A stretch of DNA of 64,000 bases from Imbricaverruca yamaguchii (lineage: Eukaryota > Arthropoda > Thecostraca > Neoverrucidae): positions 803,501-867,500 of the forward strand of contig JAOTOL010001461.1 in the NCBI GenBank assembly GCA_034440575.1, read 5' to 3'. Position 1 is the first letter of the stretch. Every line of letters starts with the position of its first letter. The position numbers and the translations under genes are program-made. This document shows positions 1 through 10,670 of the stretch, piece after piece. The notes under the pieces were generated by a model. That model was given only the letters and a program-made list of their open reading frames with translations. It did not search any database and was not told the DNA's origin.

Positions 1-3000
1 ATAACATATTAGTCAGTGCACTAACATCTTACTCATGGGGTGTTTTGTGAATATTAGGTGTGAGGTGTGAGATGGTCAGGCAGGAGTGTCAGGTATGCAT
101 TTATAAATTTGGTTGACATCAATTAAGCATACTTTTATCATTTTCTCTACCATTGCTCATGAAATTGGCCTATAACCTCATTCTTCGCTAATTTAACCAC
201 AGCCAATTTTGAGGTCTGAGGCAGCGGATATTATGCGTCAGTGGCGAATGGTGCGAACAAACTCAGAATGGTGCAAAGGTTGACCAGGGCCATGAAATTA
301 ATTTTGGGAGCACTTGAGATCTTGACCACCAATCTTTCAAAAGATGACAATGGAAGTTAGCAATAATTCCAATGAATCTTGGGTAAACCTGGCTCATTAG
401 TTGTAGGACTAGTCCTTTGGAGAAGTGTTTGTTGAAGGATGATCCTGGTTGTGTGGTATGCCCAAGATGAGTTTGTGTGTGATTCATCCTGAGCTTTGCC
501 AGCAGAAATGTTATTTGTGTATTCACATCACATCATGCCTCTTTACCATAAATATCTGTTTGTGAACTTTGGGATTGCATCACCCACCTACACTCAGGCA
601 ATTCTACCCAATTTTCATATATCATGGGCATATGTTTGTGAGTGCTTTGGCTACTGAGGACATTTCCAACTAGATGCATTCCTTGGCACAATTGCACCTA
701 TGACTTAGCTTGCTGACATATTGCTGACTTAGCAGTTAGCTATATGCACATATCTCATGTTTGTATGGTACATACAGCATGAAATGCTAGCATTTATTTT
801 TAATTTCATTAAAGCTACCTGGTAATGGACAACTCATTCTTTTAGTGCAGCAAAATTTTGGACATGGCTTAGTTTACCAAGATGTTTATGCACACAAAAA
901 TGTTAATGTTTATGCACATTGGTATGTTTATGCACATTGGTTTTCAGCCCCACTAAAACAAGGTTACTTGTCAGCAAGTGCATTGCTATTTTTGTACTCC
1001 AGCTAAAAAAAATGTACTTTGCAACCAAGAAAAAACATGGAAATCCTACACTGTTCAGCAGTGCTCATTTTTTAGGGGAAAAATCTGAATAAGTGGATGG
1101 GCTAAATTCTGACAACTCATAAATAATGGTGGTAAGCTGAGACCAGAATTTCCAGAATTGGTGAATACACCTACCTACCTACTTCCAGAAAGCCTTTATA
1201 AAAGGCCAATAGAGGCGAGCATACCTAAGAACTGTTTATGCAATAGGACACAACTATCCCTGGTGAATTCAAGATGAAGAGAAATTCTTGAAATCAATAT
1301 CACACACAACCCCTAAAACGATCATTTAGGCATGTTCAGGCCCTAATGATCCATGATATCAACGATAATGGCTAGAAGTTGTTGCAAACTGAAAAGCAGG
1401 CATTTTGTACAGAAATGAATTGTACGATTATCTTAGTCATGGCAAATAAGCGTTGAACAATCTGTTAAAAAATATTACATACTGCTCAGAGTAACTTAAT
1501 TCTTACCGTAAATGTTCCACCACTTTTGTCCCTAAGCTCTTCTGCCTTGGGTATGGTAAAATGCATGTCTATGAAGTCTGTCTACCTCCGGAGGCACCAG
1601 TTCCGATTGAGATAAGCACAAAAATAATATGGATCAAGTGAAATAGACTCAGGAAATTAGGTGCATGCATACACACCCACCCAAGTTCAAACCGATGCAA
1701 GGTCTACCAAAACTGGCTGAATATACGCAGACACCAACCACACAACCCAGTTCATATAATTGTAATACGTGGGTGCCTAATGCGTGACCCAACGGGCCCT
1801 GGGCGCAGACCGCTAGACGACCACATATATCAGTCAGTTTTTTTAGGTGATGATCTTTATCAGCACGAATGAAATCGCAGTGCTGATGCAAGGCAATATG
1901 AATGTCACGAACAAATCTCCTCTCGTATTAGCTTGTTTTTGCCACCATAAAATACATGCAAAATTATATTGCGCCTTACATAGCAAAGAGAAACATCACT
2001 CCTTAGCCATCAAATATATGCTAAATGAGTGGTGGACGTGTTGACCATTGGGCCCGCTGTTCAGTTCCGACCACATGTATAATGCATTCTTTTTTATGTT
2101 AAGACTATGATTGTGTCGTGAAGCAAAGATAAGAATAGCCTTCACTTGGTTTTCTTGGGATAAAACGTACCCAATAGGGCATCGAAGCAGGGCTATGAGA
2201 TTTTTCGAGTCTCATTGGTACGCACAAAATGTATATGCTATCACAAGCAAGCAAAGAACGCGCCATTTGGAATTGACCTAAAATGATGTGGACAATTAGA
2301 CCGCAGCATTTGTCTAGTTTGTTGATTGTACTTGTGAAGTACAATGGACAAGTGGAAAAAACATCATCAGATTTATCTGAACGTCATTATAAGCGAAAAA
2401 ATATTGCCGTGTTCGGAATGAAGAAATTGTAATAATTATTATGTAGACAACGGCAAAGATGAAATTTATTAATCATATTTCGGAACATGCCATTCATTTT
2501 CTCTACTACCTTCAGGATGTTTTACCGTGTTTTGTGACGTTACTCTCCAGTCTCCACTAATCTGTGTCGTCGGAAGAAGTAGGGTTGTATGTTTTGATGG
2601 TAGATAAGAAGGAGAAGGGAGAGTTTAGAAAGTGGGACATGCCTGGATGTAAATAAACATGACATTCATCGAAATTTAATAGACTATTCATTCAAAGTGA
2701 GTATCTAGTAGATGTGATGTAAGGCAATGATGTTTCGGGATGCGCAAAGCGTGCTAAACTCTACTTGTTTGCTAATTGTAAGTTTGTTTGCTTGTGGTCT
2801 CCAACCAATCATAGTGGGAATTACTAATACCTTGATGAGTAGGTGGACACCTAGGTAGGTATCTAGGTACCTACCGATTATTAGCATGTTGATGAGTCAT
2901 GTGAAAGCCACCTGGGGAGGTAGGGAAGTTTGATTATTTCCTATGGAAAATGCCACAAGGTGCTAAAACCAATGTATTATGAGGGAGCACCAATTGAACA

Positions 3001-4080
3001 AGTTCAAAGAGAAGTCAATGCGTGTATAGGTAGCTACCTAGGTAGGTAAGTGGGTACCTACCTACCTACCCACCTACCTGCCTACCTAGATATACCCTGA
3101 GGAAGCCAGTTGGCAACTTTTGCTAAACCATTTCTGTTTTCTGATATGGTTTGAATGGATTGGCAATACAAGTTGTGATACTTGAGGCAAGCAGTCAGTT
3201 TGCCCCAAAATAACAAATCATTGAAATACCTATGTAACGTTAGAGGTACCAGAAAATGTTCTTCACAATTTGACTTCATCCCCTGGAACAAAACATGCAT
3301 TTAATGTGGAATTGTCAGTTTGGAATGGGTTAGATGGTAGGTATATATGTAGTGGATATTATAAAATTGTCAAGAACTGTTATTGCAGTTCAAAGTAACC
3401 ACAAGACAATGTATTATAAATTTTACTTCCATGAAGCATACAAATGGGTCAGACTTGGTTAAGCTAGGTTAGGTTAGGCTTTTGTGGTGAGTTTTTTACA
3501 CATGTTGACATGATAAAAAATGATTAAAAAATGATAAAAAAATTTGTTTTACTATCAATGTTGCTGAATTAAGTAGAATTTAACATGCAAGCATTCAAAA
3601 ATTGCAATGTACTTTCTGATTTACCTGGAGACTGCACTCAGCTATACTGTATCCAGCAGCCAATGAATGACTGCCAGATGGCAAATTTGTGCTATGGTTA
3701 AATTAGTGAAGCACGAGGTTATAAGCCAACTTCCTGAGCCATGGTGGAGAAAATGATCACAAAAGTATGCTTAATCTATATTAACCAAGATTATATATCC
3801 ATGATGCTCCCAACATGCTCACACTGCACAACTAACAGGCATTCACAAGACACCTAATGAGTAGGGTACTTGTGCACCCTACTCGTTAGGTGCATCCTTT
3901 TATTTCCACCACCAAGCCACAATTTTCATCAGCCAAAAAACCAAGAAAATTGATTAAAACCATTTCCAATTGATATTAAATGTTTTCAGAACTTTTTTTT
4001 TGTTCATGCCTGGAATGTTCTAGTTGAAGCCATGAATAACTTATAAGGGTCAAAAGCAACTAGACAGGAAAGCAAATTGC
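1..4080. other. AT-rich DNA without recognisable genes
   Basis: No open frame here resembles a known protein and no transposon ends were recognised. The stretch is AT-rich, with scattered short TACC/TAGG tracts (about 2840-2880 and 3025-3090) and a short run of TTAGG-like units near 3465-3480. It may be upstream intergenic DNA or an upstream intron of the AF9/ENL-like gene, whose first exon is not identified. Confidence 0.6.
3025..3090. repeat. (TACC)n / (GGTA)n microsatellite
   Basis: An imperfect tetranucleotide tract: GTAGGTA units followed by CTACC units. It is therefore nearly self-complementary and could fold. A smaller related tract lies at 2840-2880. Confidence 0.85.
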
Positions 4081-4099
4081 CTCTGTAAAACTGGCTACT

Positions 4100-4330
4100 G
4101 TTTGTAGGAATAACATCTCTGTATGTGGGAGTGATGGATTGCTTTCCATGGAGGTGATGGATTGCTGTCTGTGGGAGTAGTGAATCACTGTCAGAGTGAC
4201 TGGTCTCTGCATGTGTGAATGATGGAATGTTGTCTGTGTAGGTGACTGAGTGCTGTATCTGGGAGTGACTGATGACTGTCTGGGAGTGCTTATTGCTGTC
4301 TATGGGATTAATAAGTTGCCTATCTGTTCC
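4100..4330. repeat. Degenerate tandem repeat, about 30 bp unit
   Basis: Diverged units built around GGGAGTGATGGATTGCTGTC-like text recur through the interval. Unit length and sequence vary, so this is an old array. The 118-residue minus-strand frame across it is a by-product of the repetition. Confidence 0.55.
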
Positions 4331-4489
4331 ACAGATAATCCACCATCCATGAGTAGACACAGGGAACCAATGCCATCATCGGTGAGTTGACAGTGAACCA
4401 GAGACTAATGTATATCTGGCTGTGATGGGCTGCTTCTGACCACAAAATGGCCTTGCTGTCAATGTGCCCCTAAACATCACTTCATCATC

Positions 4490-4825
4490 ATCATGACAGG
4501 CCGCTGGAGACAGCGACTGGCATAGTATTGTCTCTGGTGTGGCAGGCTGCTATTGACATAGACTGGCATAGGCTTGTCTATGTACATGGCAGCCTGATGT
4601 AGACATACACTAGTACTTGTTTTTTTTTGTGTGGCAGCCTGCTGTAGACAGAGATTGATACATCCTTGTCTCTGGATGTTGCAATATGGTAGAAGCAGAT
4701 ACTGGCACATACTTGTATCAGGGTGTGGTAAGCTGGTAGAGACAGACACTGGCACATCCTTATCTCTGAGTGGTGCAGGTTGGTAGAGTCAAATACTGGC
4801 ACCTCCTTGTCTCTGGATGTGAAGG
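4490..4825. repeat. Diverged minisatellite, about 55-60 bp unit
   Basis: About six units share a core of the type GACACTGGCACATCCTTGTC, followed by CTCTGG and a GTGGCAGGCTG-like part. Divergence between units is high. Several short overlapping frames on the minus strand come only from the periodicity. Confidence 0.75.
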
Positions 4826-5345
4826 GCTCATACGGTCTTCAATCATAAAGTGTTTAGAATTAATGAGAACCACTGGGTCATCTGGGTTCAGCCTATCAGT
4901 GAAAGATGCCATAAGCCCAGGCAAAAATATACTTGGCACCATAACTAATACCACATCTTCAATTCCAAGGAAAGTATCCACCAACATTCTATACACCTAC
5001 CAATAAATATTGACCTTACTAGCCCCATTCACTCAATGAACTGTAATACACTCATGGGTCAAGTGCCCCATCAATATTTTTATACTTCCTCCATGTCTGC
5101 TTAAAGGGGCCTGCACCATGTACATCTACTAGCATGAACTTCACCCCATCCACCAATAATTTTAATTCAAGAACAAGATTCTCCCTTCCAAAATATCCCT
5201 TCTTTTTAAATACATACAAGGGACTTTGCACATCAGCTGATTCCATTGATCATCCACACTTGACTGCAAACCTGCTGTTGATTAACCGACCTGCACCTTG
5301 ACTTGTCTAACCTGAATTGAACACCCATGTGCTACTCTAAATAAA

Positions 5346-5367
5346 AGAGTAGCACATGTGCTACTCT
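5346..5367. other. 22-bp perfect palindrome
   Basis: The sequence AGAGTAGCACA is followed directly by its reverse complement, a perfect 22-bp palindrome with no spacer. It lies between two direct copies of GTGCTACTCTAAATAAAA, at the 3' edge of the decayed LINE. It could be a junction left by the LINE tail or by a small duplication. Confidence 0.8.
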
Positions 5368-6405
5368 AAATAAAAATTCAGGTGGACCCTGTTTAACCCT
5401 TCAATGAGTCTATGCATGTAAATCATATCACCCTTTAGTATCCTGTTCTTAGGTGAGCGCATATCTAATTCCATAAGCCTTTTCCATCTTCTATAAGATG
5501 CCTATACTGATGATGAGTCTAGTGGTTTTGCACTGCACTCTTCCTAGCAATCTATGTCTTTCTAAGTAAGGCTCCATTCCTGTGCAGAATATTCCAAGAG
5601 GTGTTGCACATCAGTTGCACATCATCATGCTCATATCATATTCTTATTAATGATTCCCAGCATTCTGATTGCTCTATTCCTAACCAAAGTACATTGTTTT
5701 TCTGTTTTTAGGTCGGTTGAAATCAACAGCATTAAGTCTCCTGTTTTTCTGTTTTTTTATTTCACGAAACGAACACAATTAAGTATCTTTTATCTTTAAT
5801 ACCATCCAGTTTACTCTTCGCTCGCGACCAATCGGCGTGAGAGATTGGCGACGCTATACGACTTAACGGTCGCTGTGTCGTAAAACCAATAACCAACCAA
5901 TAGCATCCAGTTCTTTACCTCCCCTTGCATATCTGAAGATTTCACCTCCAGCCACCAAATGCGTGATGTGAAGCTTCTCAGAGTTCTGCCATTACATCTG
6001 CCATTAGCCGGGCAATTTTTAGTCCAGTCAAGTCTAGCTAGCCAGGTCAATCACTAGATTAGCTAGATTATATCACTAGATTAGCCACTTTTACCAGCAT
6101 GATATCAGCAAATTTGAACACCCTTTTCCTCAGCCCCACTTTATTGTTGCTCACAACGAAGTGAGCCTAGAACAGAGCACTGCGGTACTCCACTCAGAAT
6201 GTCCTTCCATTCAGATTCACATCCATTTAACACTAACCTTTGTTTCTGTTCCCTTAGCCATGCTTCGATCCAACCTAAAGCTTTTCGACGAATCCCATGC
6301 TGCTCTGGTTGATGAGTTATATGCTTCTTTGAAACTTCATCAGAAGCTTTTCTCGAGTTTAGGTACACACCATCTATCTTTCTTTGAGTGTCTACTTATC
6401 TAGTT
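5355..6405 (-). mobile_element. Decayed CR1-like non-LTR retrotransposon fragment (RT domain and C-terminal tail)
   Basis: Minus-strand translation gives recognisable reverse transcriptase pieces separated by frameshifts and stops. Near 6370-6140 there is a segment of the YLNSRKASDEV type, then GIRRKALGWIEAWL and SGVPQCSVLGSL, corresponding to fingers/palm motifs. Near 6100 a VFKFADI segment corresponds to the F-A-D-D motif with the second aspartate lost. Between 5700 and 5380 there are remnants of the post-RT tail (RMLGIINKN, VLEYSAQEWS, RILKGDMIYMHRLIEGLN). This order is typical of CR1/Jockey-group ORF2 proteins. The copy is clearly dead and is interrupted by a SINE fragment at 5812-5903. 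The exact clade is inferred. Confidence 0.85.
5812..5903 (+). mobile_element. 5'-truncated SINE copy with 9-bp target-site duplication
   Basis: This matches the 3' half of the SINEs at 48.5 and 60.0 kb: CGCGACCAATCGGCGTGAGA, then AGATTGGCGACGCT, then a GTCGTAAAACCAATAACC tail. The tRNA-like head is missing. The 9 bases CATCCAGTT occur on both sides (5803-5811 and 5904-5912), the expected target-site duplication. It is inserted in the decayed LINE and so is younger than that LINE. Confidence 0.88.
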
Positions 6406-6434
6406 ACATACTCCATGAACTCCATTCTGTCTTA

Positions 6435-6491
6435 ATGGGCGCTGTATAACCACTGCAGTTGATGCGCCCTAAAACCCAAATAACTAACTAA
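6435..6491 (+). mobile_element. 57-bp hairpin micro-retroposon with 13-bp target-site duplication
   Basis: The insert begins ATGGGCGC and ends in the GATGCGCCCTAAAACCC tail with AAATAACTAACTAA. CCATTCTGTCTTA is repeated exactly on both sides (6422-6434 and 6492-6504). GGGCGC (6437-6442) can pair with GCGCCC (6464-6469). There is no tRNA-like head and no coding capacity. It belongs to the same family as the short inserts at 31.9, 39.2, 47.8, 50.7, 53.3, 54.8 and 55.3 kb. Confidence 0.85.
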
Positions 6492-6504
6492 CCATTCTGT
6501 CTTA

Positions 6505-7084
6505 GTATAATCAGGTAAGATCCTGGCATATATATCATCCATGCAGTTGCTTTGTTAGGTCGTATATGCTTCAATTGTTTTCTGCATCTTTTGCTGTTGT
6601 AAAGTATTTCAATCTATCAGCTGACATAACATAACCTCCAGTGGTTTCAACTGCACCAAAGTTATCTTCAGTACAGACTGATATGCACTGCTTGCTTAAG
6701 GACTCAACTACGTCACAAGTATCAAGCACTTTCACCATCTACCGTCATTGGTTCTGCACTACATTTTACTACATTTTTACTAAGCATTACCTTACACAGA
6801 AGGTTGCTGCATATTCATTTCAGACGAACTAATGGCTCCAAAATTAGCTGATCATTGCCCATTTTCGGTTAGTATTATGGTATCAGATGGATAGTTCGTG
6901 ATCGCTCTGCTCTAGACTTAAACGATAACTTAATATGCATGACTGGAGAAGTGGTAAACCACTCACGATATGGCGTTGCATGGCACAACAGCATTTTCTA
7001 AATATCCTATTTCCTCCATTTAGGTTTTGTTATCACATGTGGGGTATCCAATGCGACCTTGTCTCGGTGTGGTCAGGTTCTGGA
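6505..7084. other. No recognisable feature
   Basis: AT-rich sequence with only short frames that resemble nothing known. It runs into the degenerate tandem repeat that abuts exon A. Confidence 0.5.
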
Positions 7085-7270
7085 AAGCTCTGACCCCTAA
7101 TGACGTGTGATGACCTCTGTGACTGGTCAGTTGTTGGTTCGCCGCAGCACGTAATGACCTGTGTTGACATCTCTTACATGCCAGTTGTCGTTTCGCTGCA
7201 GCATGTGACCGCCTGTGGTGACGTCTGTGACATGTCAGTTCGCTACATGTGACGACCTGTGTGACCCGAC
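7085..7270. repeat. Degenerate minisatellite abutting an exon
   Basis: About four diverged units of roughly 45-65 bp, each with a GTGACGACCTGTGTGAC-like part and a GTCAGTTGTTGGTTCGC-like part. The array ends at the splice acceptor of exon A, so the branch-point and pyrimidine-tract region of this intron is made of repeat. An ATG inside the last unit (7249) is in frame with exon A. Confidence 0.65.
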
Positions 7271-7272
7271 AG

Positions 7273-7450
7273 GCGGTGCAGGTGATACTGGAGCTGGGCC
7301 ACCGGGCGCAGATCCGGGGCGAGCCCACCGCCCAGGGCTACACCCACGACTGGGCCGTGTTCGTGCGCGGCCCCGACAACAGCCCGGTGGAGAACTTCAT
7401 CGAGAAGGTCGTCTTCCAGCTGCACGAGAGCTTCCCGAAGCCGAAGCGAG
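7273..7450 (+). CDS. AF9/ENL (MLLT3/MLLT1) ortholog, exon A: first half of the YEATS domain
   Basis: AF9/ENL proteins are nuclear readers of acylated histone H3 lysines and belong to the super elongation complex and DOT1L complexes. This exon encodes about 59 residues, starting [18 protein letters not shown] and containing [16 protein letters not shown], then [18 protein letters not shown], closely matching the start of the family's YEATS domain. The acyl-pocket His, Ser and Phe of LHESF are present. The pocket Phe of the human GFTH motif is Tyr here (GYTH). The exon ends after the first base of a codon at a GTGAGG donor. The acceptor is taken as AG at 7271-7272. An in-frame ATG at 7249 could instead be the start, but it lies in a minisatellite, and human proteins have only a few residues before this block, usually on a separate exon. 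Confidence 0.93.
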
Positions 7451-7777
7451 GTGAGGTTTGGGTCCCATGGGTCACAAGATAGTCACTGCAGGGGAGGGGC
7501 AGGGTGACCAGGTGGAGCCTTCTGTCAGGTCACCTGTTGGTGGGTGATCATTGATTATACAGCCTCTTGGTGGGAGTCAGCAATACCCTGCAATTCATAC
7601 ATTTTAGTGGAGATCTACTCTTCATGCCAATTGTTGTGGCATTTTGTTCTTGATATTAAGTAGCACATGTGCTATTTCTTAGCCCAGGCTCTGAGTTAAT
7701 TTTTGGTCTTTAAAAGCGCTCATGGCCTCAAGCAGCAGCATTGCCCACTGGTAAAGGCAGCAGGTATGGTAATGACG

Positions 7778-8277
7778 TCAGCACAGTGATAAATTATTTG
7801 TGAAATAAGGTGGAATATACCACTTTCTGAACACTCAATCGACATCCGTCCTCTAGAAGCATCGACATCCTGCTTCTCGATACGTGCTTATGAGTTCTTT
7901 GTGTCTGCTTTCTAATAGTATCTCGTTTATAAGCATCATGATCATGCTTTCGATAATGGATGGTGACACACGAACATTTCGCAACGCAATTTCTGGCAAA
8001 GTAATGTCACATGAAATCGGATTCCTAATGCGATATGGCATACAGTGTCATTGTATAGCACAAACATTCTTTTTCTCGCTATTCCGGATATAGCTCTTCG
8101 TAAATTATGAATCAAAGCTGATGAAGGTACAGTCGTGAGTACACCCTTGGCTTAAATTCGGATCTGAAAGGCATCAAAAACATTTGCAATGACACTTATT
8201 CCATGACAAGTTTCGACATCCTGCTGTGCTCGTTTCGACATCTCACACCTAACGAAAAACCATTATTTTAACACTGC
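7778..8277 (+). repeat. Dispersed repeat C, copy 1 (inverted relative to 27 kb)
   Basis: Both ends of this interval match the reverse complement of 26985-27222. The left match covers AGTGATAAATTATTTGTGAA, then GGTGGAATATACCACTT and CAATCGACATCC. The right match covers GACATCCTGCTGTGCTCG, then CATCTCACACCTAACG and AAAAACCATTATTT. The middle (about 7880-8160) is absent from the other copy. This suggests a short non-autonomous element with internally deleted forms. No clear terminal inverted repeats were found. Confidence 0.7.
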
Positions 8278-8389
8278 GTCAGCACCATCGTCAAACGATG
8301 AACAAAGTTCATGGAAAATCGTTCATTAATAGGCCTCATACATATACGAGGGGCGTTCAAAAAATTCGCGGCCCGACCATGAAGGAGCA

Positions 8390-10137
8390 GAGATACGAGA
8401 TCGACTTCATAGACCCAAAAAATGTATTTCTCCACATAATCACTGTTCAGACGCACACATTTCTCACAGCTCTTCGCCAGAACCTTCAGGCCCTCTTTGA
8501 AGAAATGGTTTTCGAACCCGTCCAGCACGTTCAGGACAGCTTATTTGTTTATTTGTTTATTGTCCACAATCTCCAACAGCATATTGTGCCCTTTACAGGA
8601 GAAGTCAGTAGCTAAAAACGTACACAGAACAGGTGAATAGTTTTCAGTTCAAACAGGCAAACGGCTGTCAGAACTCGTCGATGTCCGATGACTCCGCGTC
8701 TCAGATGTGAGCGTGTGACGCAGCACAGTATCTCACCACCTGTGTCTTAAATGCATTCAGCGAGTCTGTGAAGATGTCCGTACTCGGTGTCATCGCTAAA
8801 AATTCGTTCGCTACTCTCAATAATCTGTGAAACAAGCCACACCTAATGGTTTCTACACGTGCATACGGTACATGGAATAAAACAGGTTGCCTATTTCTCC
8901 TGACTGGGACACTTAATCCAAAGTTTTGCAATAACATTGGTGAGTCCGTCCTGCCACATAAAACATTTCGTAAGAACATGATGTCGGATTGTACGCGACG
9001 AGTGGACACAGATGTCATGTTATAAAAGCGAAGAAGGTCCTGATATTGTAGAGATTCCAGGTCGAGGTGTGGCACTACAGTGTTGGGCAAGCCACATTAA
9101 AAATTTATGTTCTACCCTATCAATCCTGGTGAGATGTGTTGAAGCTGCGCCTGCCCAGATGACGGAGCAATACTCAAGGCGAGACCTAATGTTCGCGTTA
9201 TATGCTGCCATCGTCTCCTCGTTGTCGGCGAAGACGCGACCGCGGAGCTGTTTCTTCATGTTGGGGAAGAGGTGGTAGTCGGAGGGTGCAAGGTCCGGAG
9301 AATAGGGTGGGTGTGGAACAACTCGAAGCCGCAGTTCACCGCTTTGTTGATCGCTACCCTGCTCTTGTGCGCCGGTGCGTTGTCCTGGAGCAGGCGCACA
9401 CCTTTTGACATCTTTCCACGTCTCTTCTCGATGATTGCCGCTCGCAGCTGTTCCAGAAGGGAGGCGTAGTATTCGCCATTAATGGTGCGCCCCTGCTCCA
9501 GGAAGTCGACGAGCAGAACTCCGTCAGCATCCCAGAACACCGTCACCATCACCTTGCCGGCTGACTTCACCACTCTGCACTTCTTTGGTGGCGGTGACGC
9601 AGGGTGCTTCCACTGGCGCGACTCGGCCTTGCTCTCAGGGTCGAAGTGTGGCACCCACGTCTCGTCCTGGGTCACAAGTCGTGTCAGGAAATCTTCTGGA
9701 TCCTCGTTAAAGAGGTCCAAAACTTCGCGTGACGTCTCCTTGCGAACTTGTTTTTGCTCGGGAGTCAGCAAACGGGGGACCCATCTTGCAGAGACCTTGA
9801 ACATGTTGAGATGCTCATGGAGAATGGTTTCGACGGATCCGACAGACATCTGCGTTTCTGCTGCGATGTTTCGGACCGACACACGTCTGTCATTCATCAC
9901 CAGATTCTCCACAGCTTCCACATTTTCTTCAGTCACTGCTGTTGATGGACGACCACTGCGGGGATCATCTTCAATGCTCTGTCGACCAGCTTTGAAGAGA
10001 GCTGCCCACTTTTTGACGCTGCTGTAGGAAAGAGAATCTTCCCCCAGTGTTGCCACCAACTCTTCATGGATAGCCTTTGGTACCTTCTTCTGCAATACCA
10101 TAAATCGAATCACTGCTCTCTGCTGGACGTTGCTCAT
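8390..10137 (-). pseudogene. mariner transposase pseudogene (DD34D type)
   Basis: Transposase is the DDE enzyme that excises and integrates the element at TA. It most likely starts MSNVQQRAVIRFMV at 10137. An N-terminal HTH region (about residues 1-60) and a second HTH (GSVETILHEHLNM region) are followed by the WVPRLL linker motif, the first catalytic Asp in VTQDETW and the second in LLQDNAPAHKS. The third motif, YSPDLAPSDYHLF, is present but in another frame: one base is missing near 9303, so the first frame ends at 9256. With the frame change the spacing between the second and third Asp is 34, as expected. The coding region is then interrupted after the DNEETMAA segment by the LINE and resumes at about 8540. 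In this copy the frame runs into the terminal repeat without a stop. It is not functional. Confidence 0.95.
8542..9203 (-). mobile_element. 5'-truncated CR1/Jockey-like LINE inserted in mariner
   Basis: The minus strand encodes the end of a reverse transcriptase ORF: IRSRLEYCSVIWAGAAS, then a frame change near 9060-9090, then QYQDLLRFYNMTSV, RNVLCGRTDSPMLLQN and a TAG stop after SHAHI (8701). A 3' region of about 160 bp ends in ATAAACAAATAAACAAATA, a simple-repeat tail common in CR1/L2-like elements. It joins mariner sequence on both sides. Removing it restores a continuous transposase reading (GCAGC then TGTCCTG). The target-site duplication is at most about 3 bp (GCT). Confidence 0.93.
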
Positions 10138-10499
10138 CTTCGACAAGAATAGCAAACTATGTTACAACAACTAACAGCCTGAAACAAACACAGGACCGAT
10201 TGGTTAGTGGTTGCGTCAGTGGACATCTCAATAACACACCATTGGTCACACCGCGTTGCATGGCGAAATTCCAGCTCCTTCATGGTCGGGCCGCCAACTT
10301 TTTGAACACCCCTCGTATGTTTGCACACTTCCTTCAGTTGGCTTTTTCACATCACCCTCCCACATTTCACAAAATGTCAATTTTGGAACATTGGGAGGCA
10401 GTGTTGTGCATTAAATACCTATGTGCAATGGGTGATCGACGTCCATGGATCTCGTGTGAATGAGCATCTGTGCGGAAGCATCACCAACGGGTACAGCAG

Positions 10500-10670
10500 T
10501 GTATTGTACAGCATGCATTCTTACTCTGATGTGTTGCATACTGCACCAACATGTAGCATCTTGTATGGCATATATTCTTAATTTGATGCATCACATACTG
10601 CACCAACATGTAGCATATTGTATGGTACTGATTCTTACTCTGATGTGTCGCGTATGGCACCAGCACAGCG
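10500..10670. repeat. Minisatellite, three units of about 62 bp
   Basis: Units contain CTGCACCAACATGTAGCAT with TTGTATGG and ATTCTTACTCTGATGTGT parts. The first two units are close and the third is diverged. Overlapping short frames on both strands are by-products. Confidence 0.85.

Larger units (their letters stand above)
8347..10315 (-). mobile_element. mariner-family DNA transposon with intact terminal inverted repeats, split by a LINE
   Basis: The left end (8347, CGAGGGGCGTTCAAAAA) and the reverse complement of the right end (10315, CGAGGGGTGTTCAAAAA) match over more than 40 bp with about three mismatches. Both are flanked by TA (8345-8346 and 10316-10317), the mariner target-site duplication. 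Removing the nested LINE leaves about 1.3 kb, the normal mariner length. The transposase lies on the minus strand. It sits in intron 1 of the AF9/ENL-like gene, in the opposite orientation. Confidence 0.96.

Noticed and set aside
3460..3485. Telomere-like TTAGG run
   Set aside because: Only two or three imperfect units inside ordinary sequence; too short to mean an interstitial telomere.
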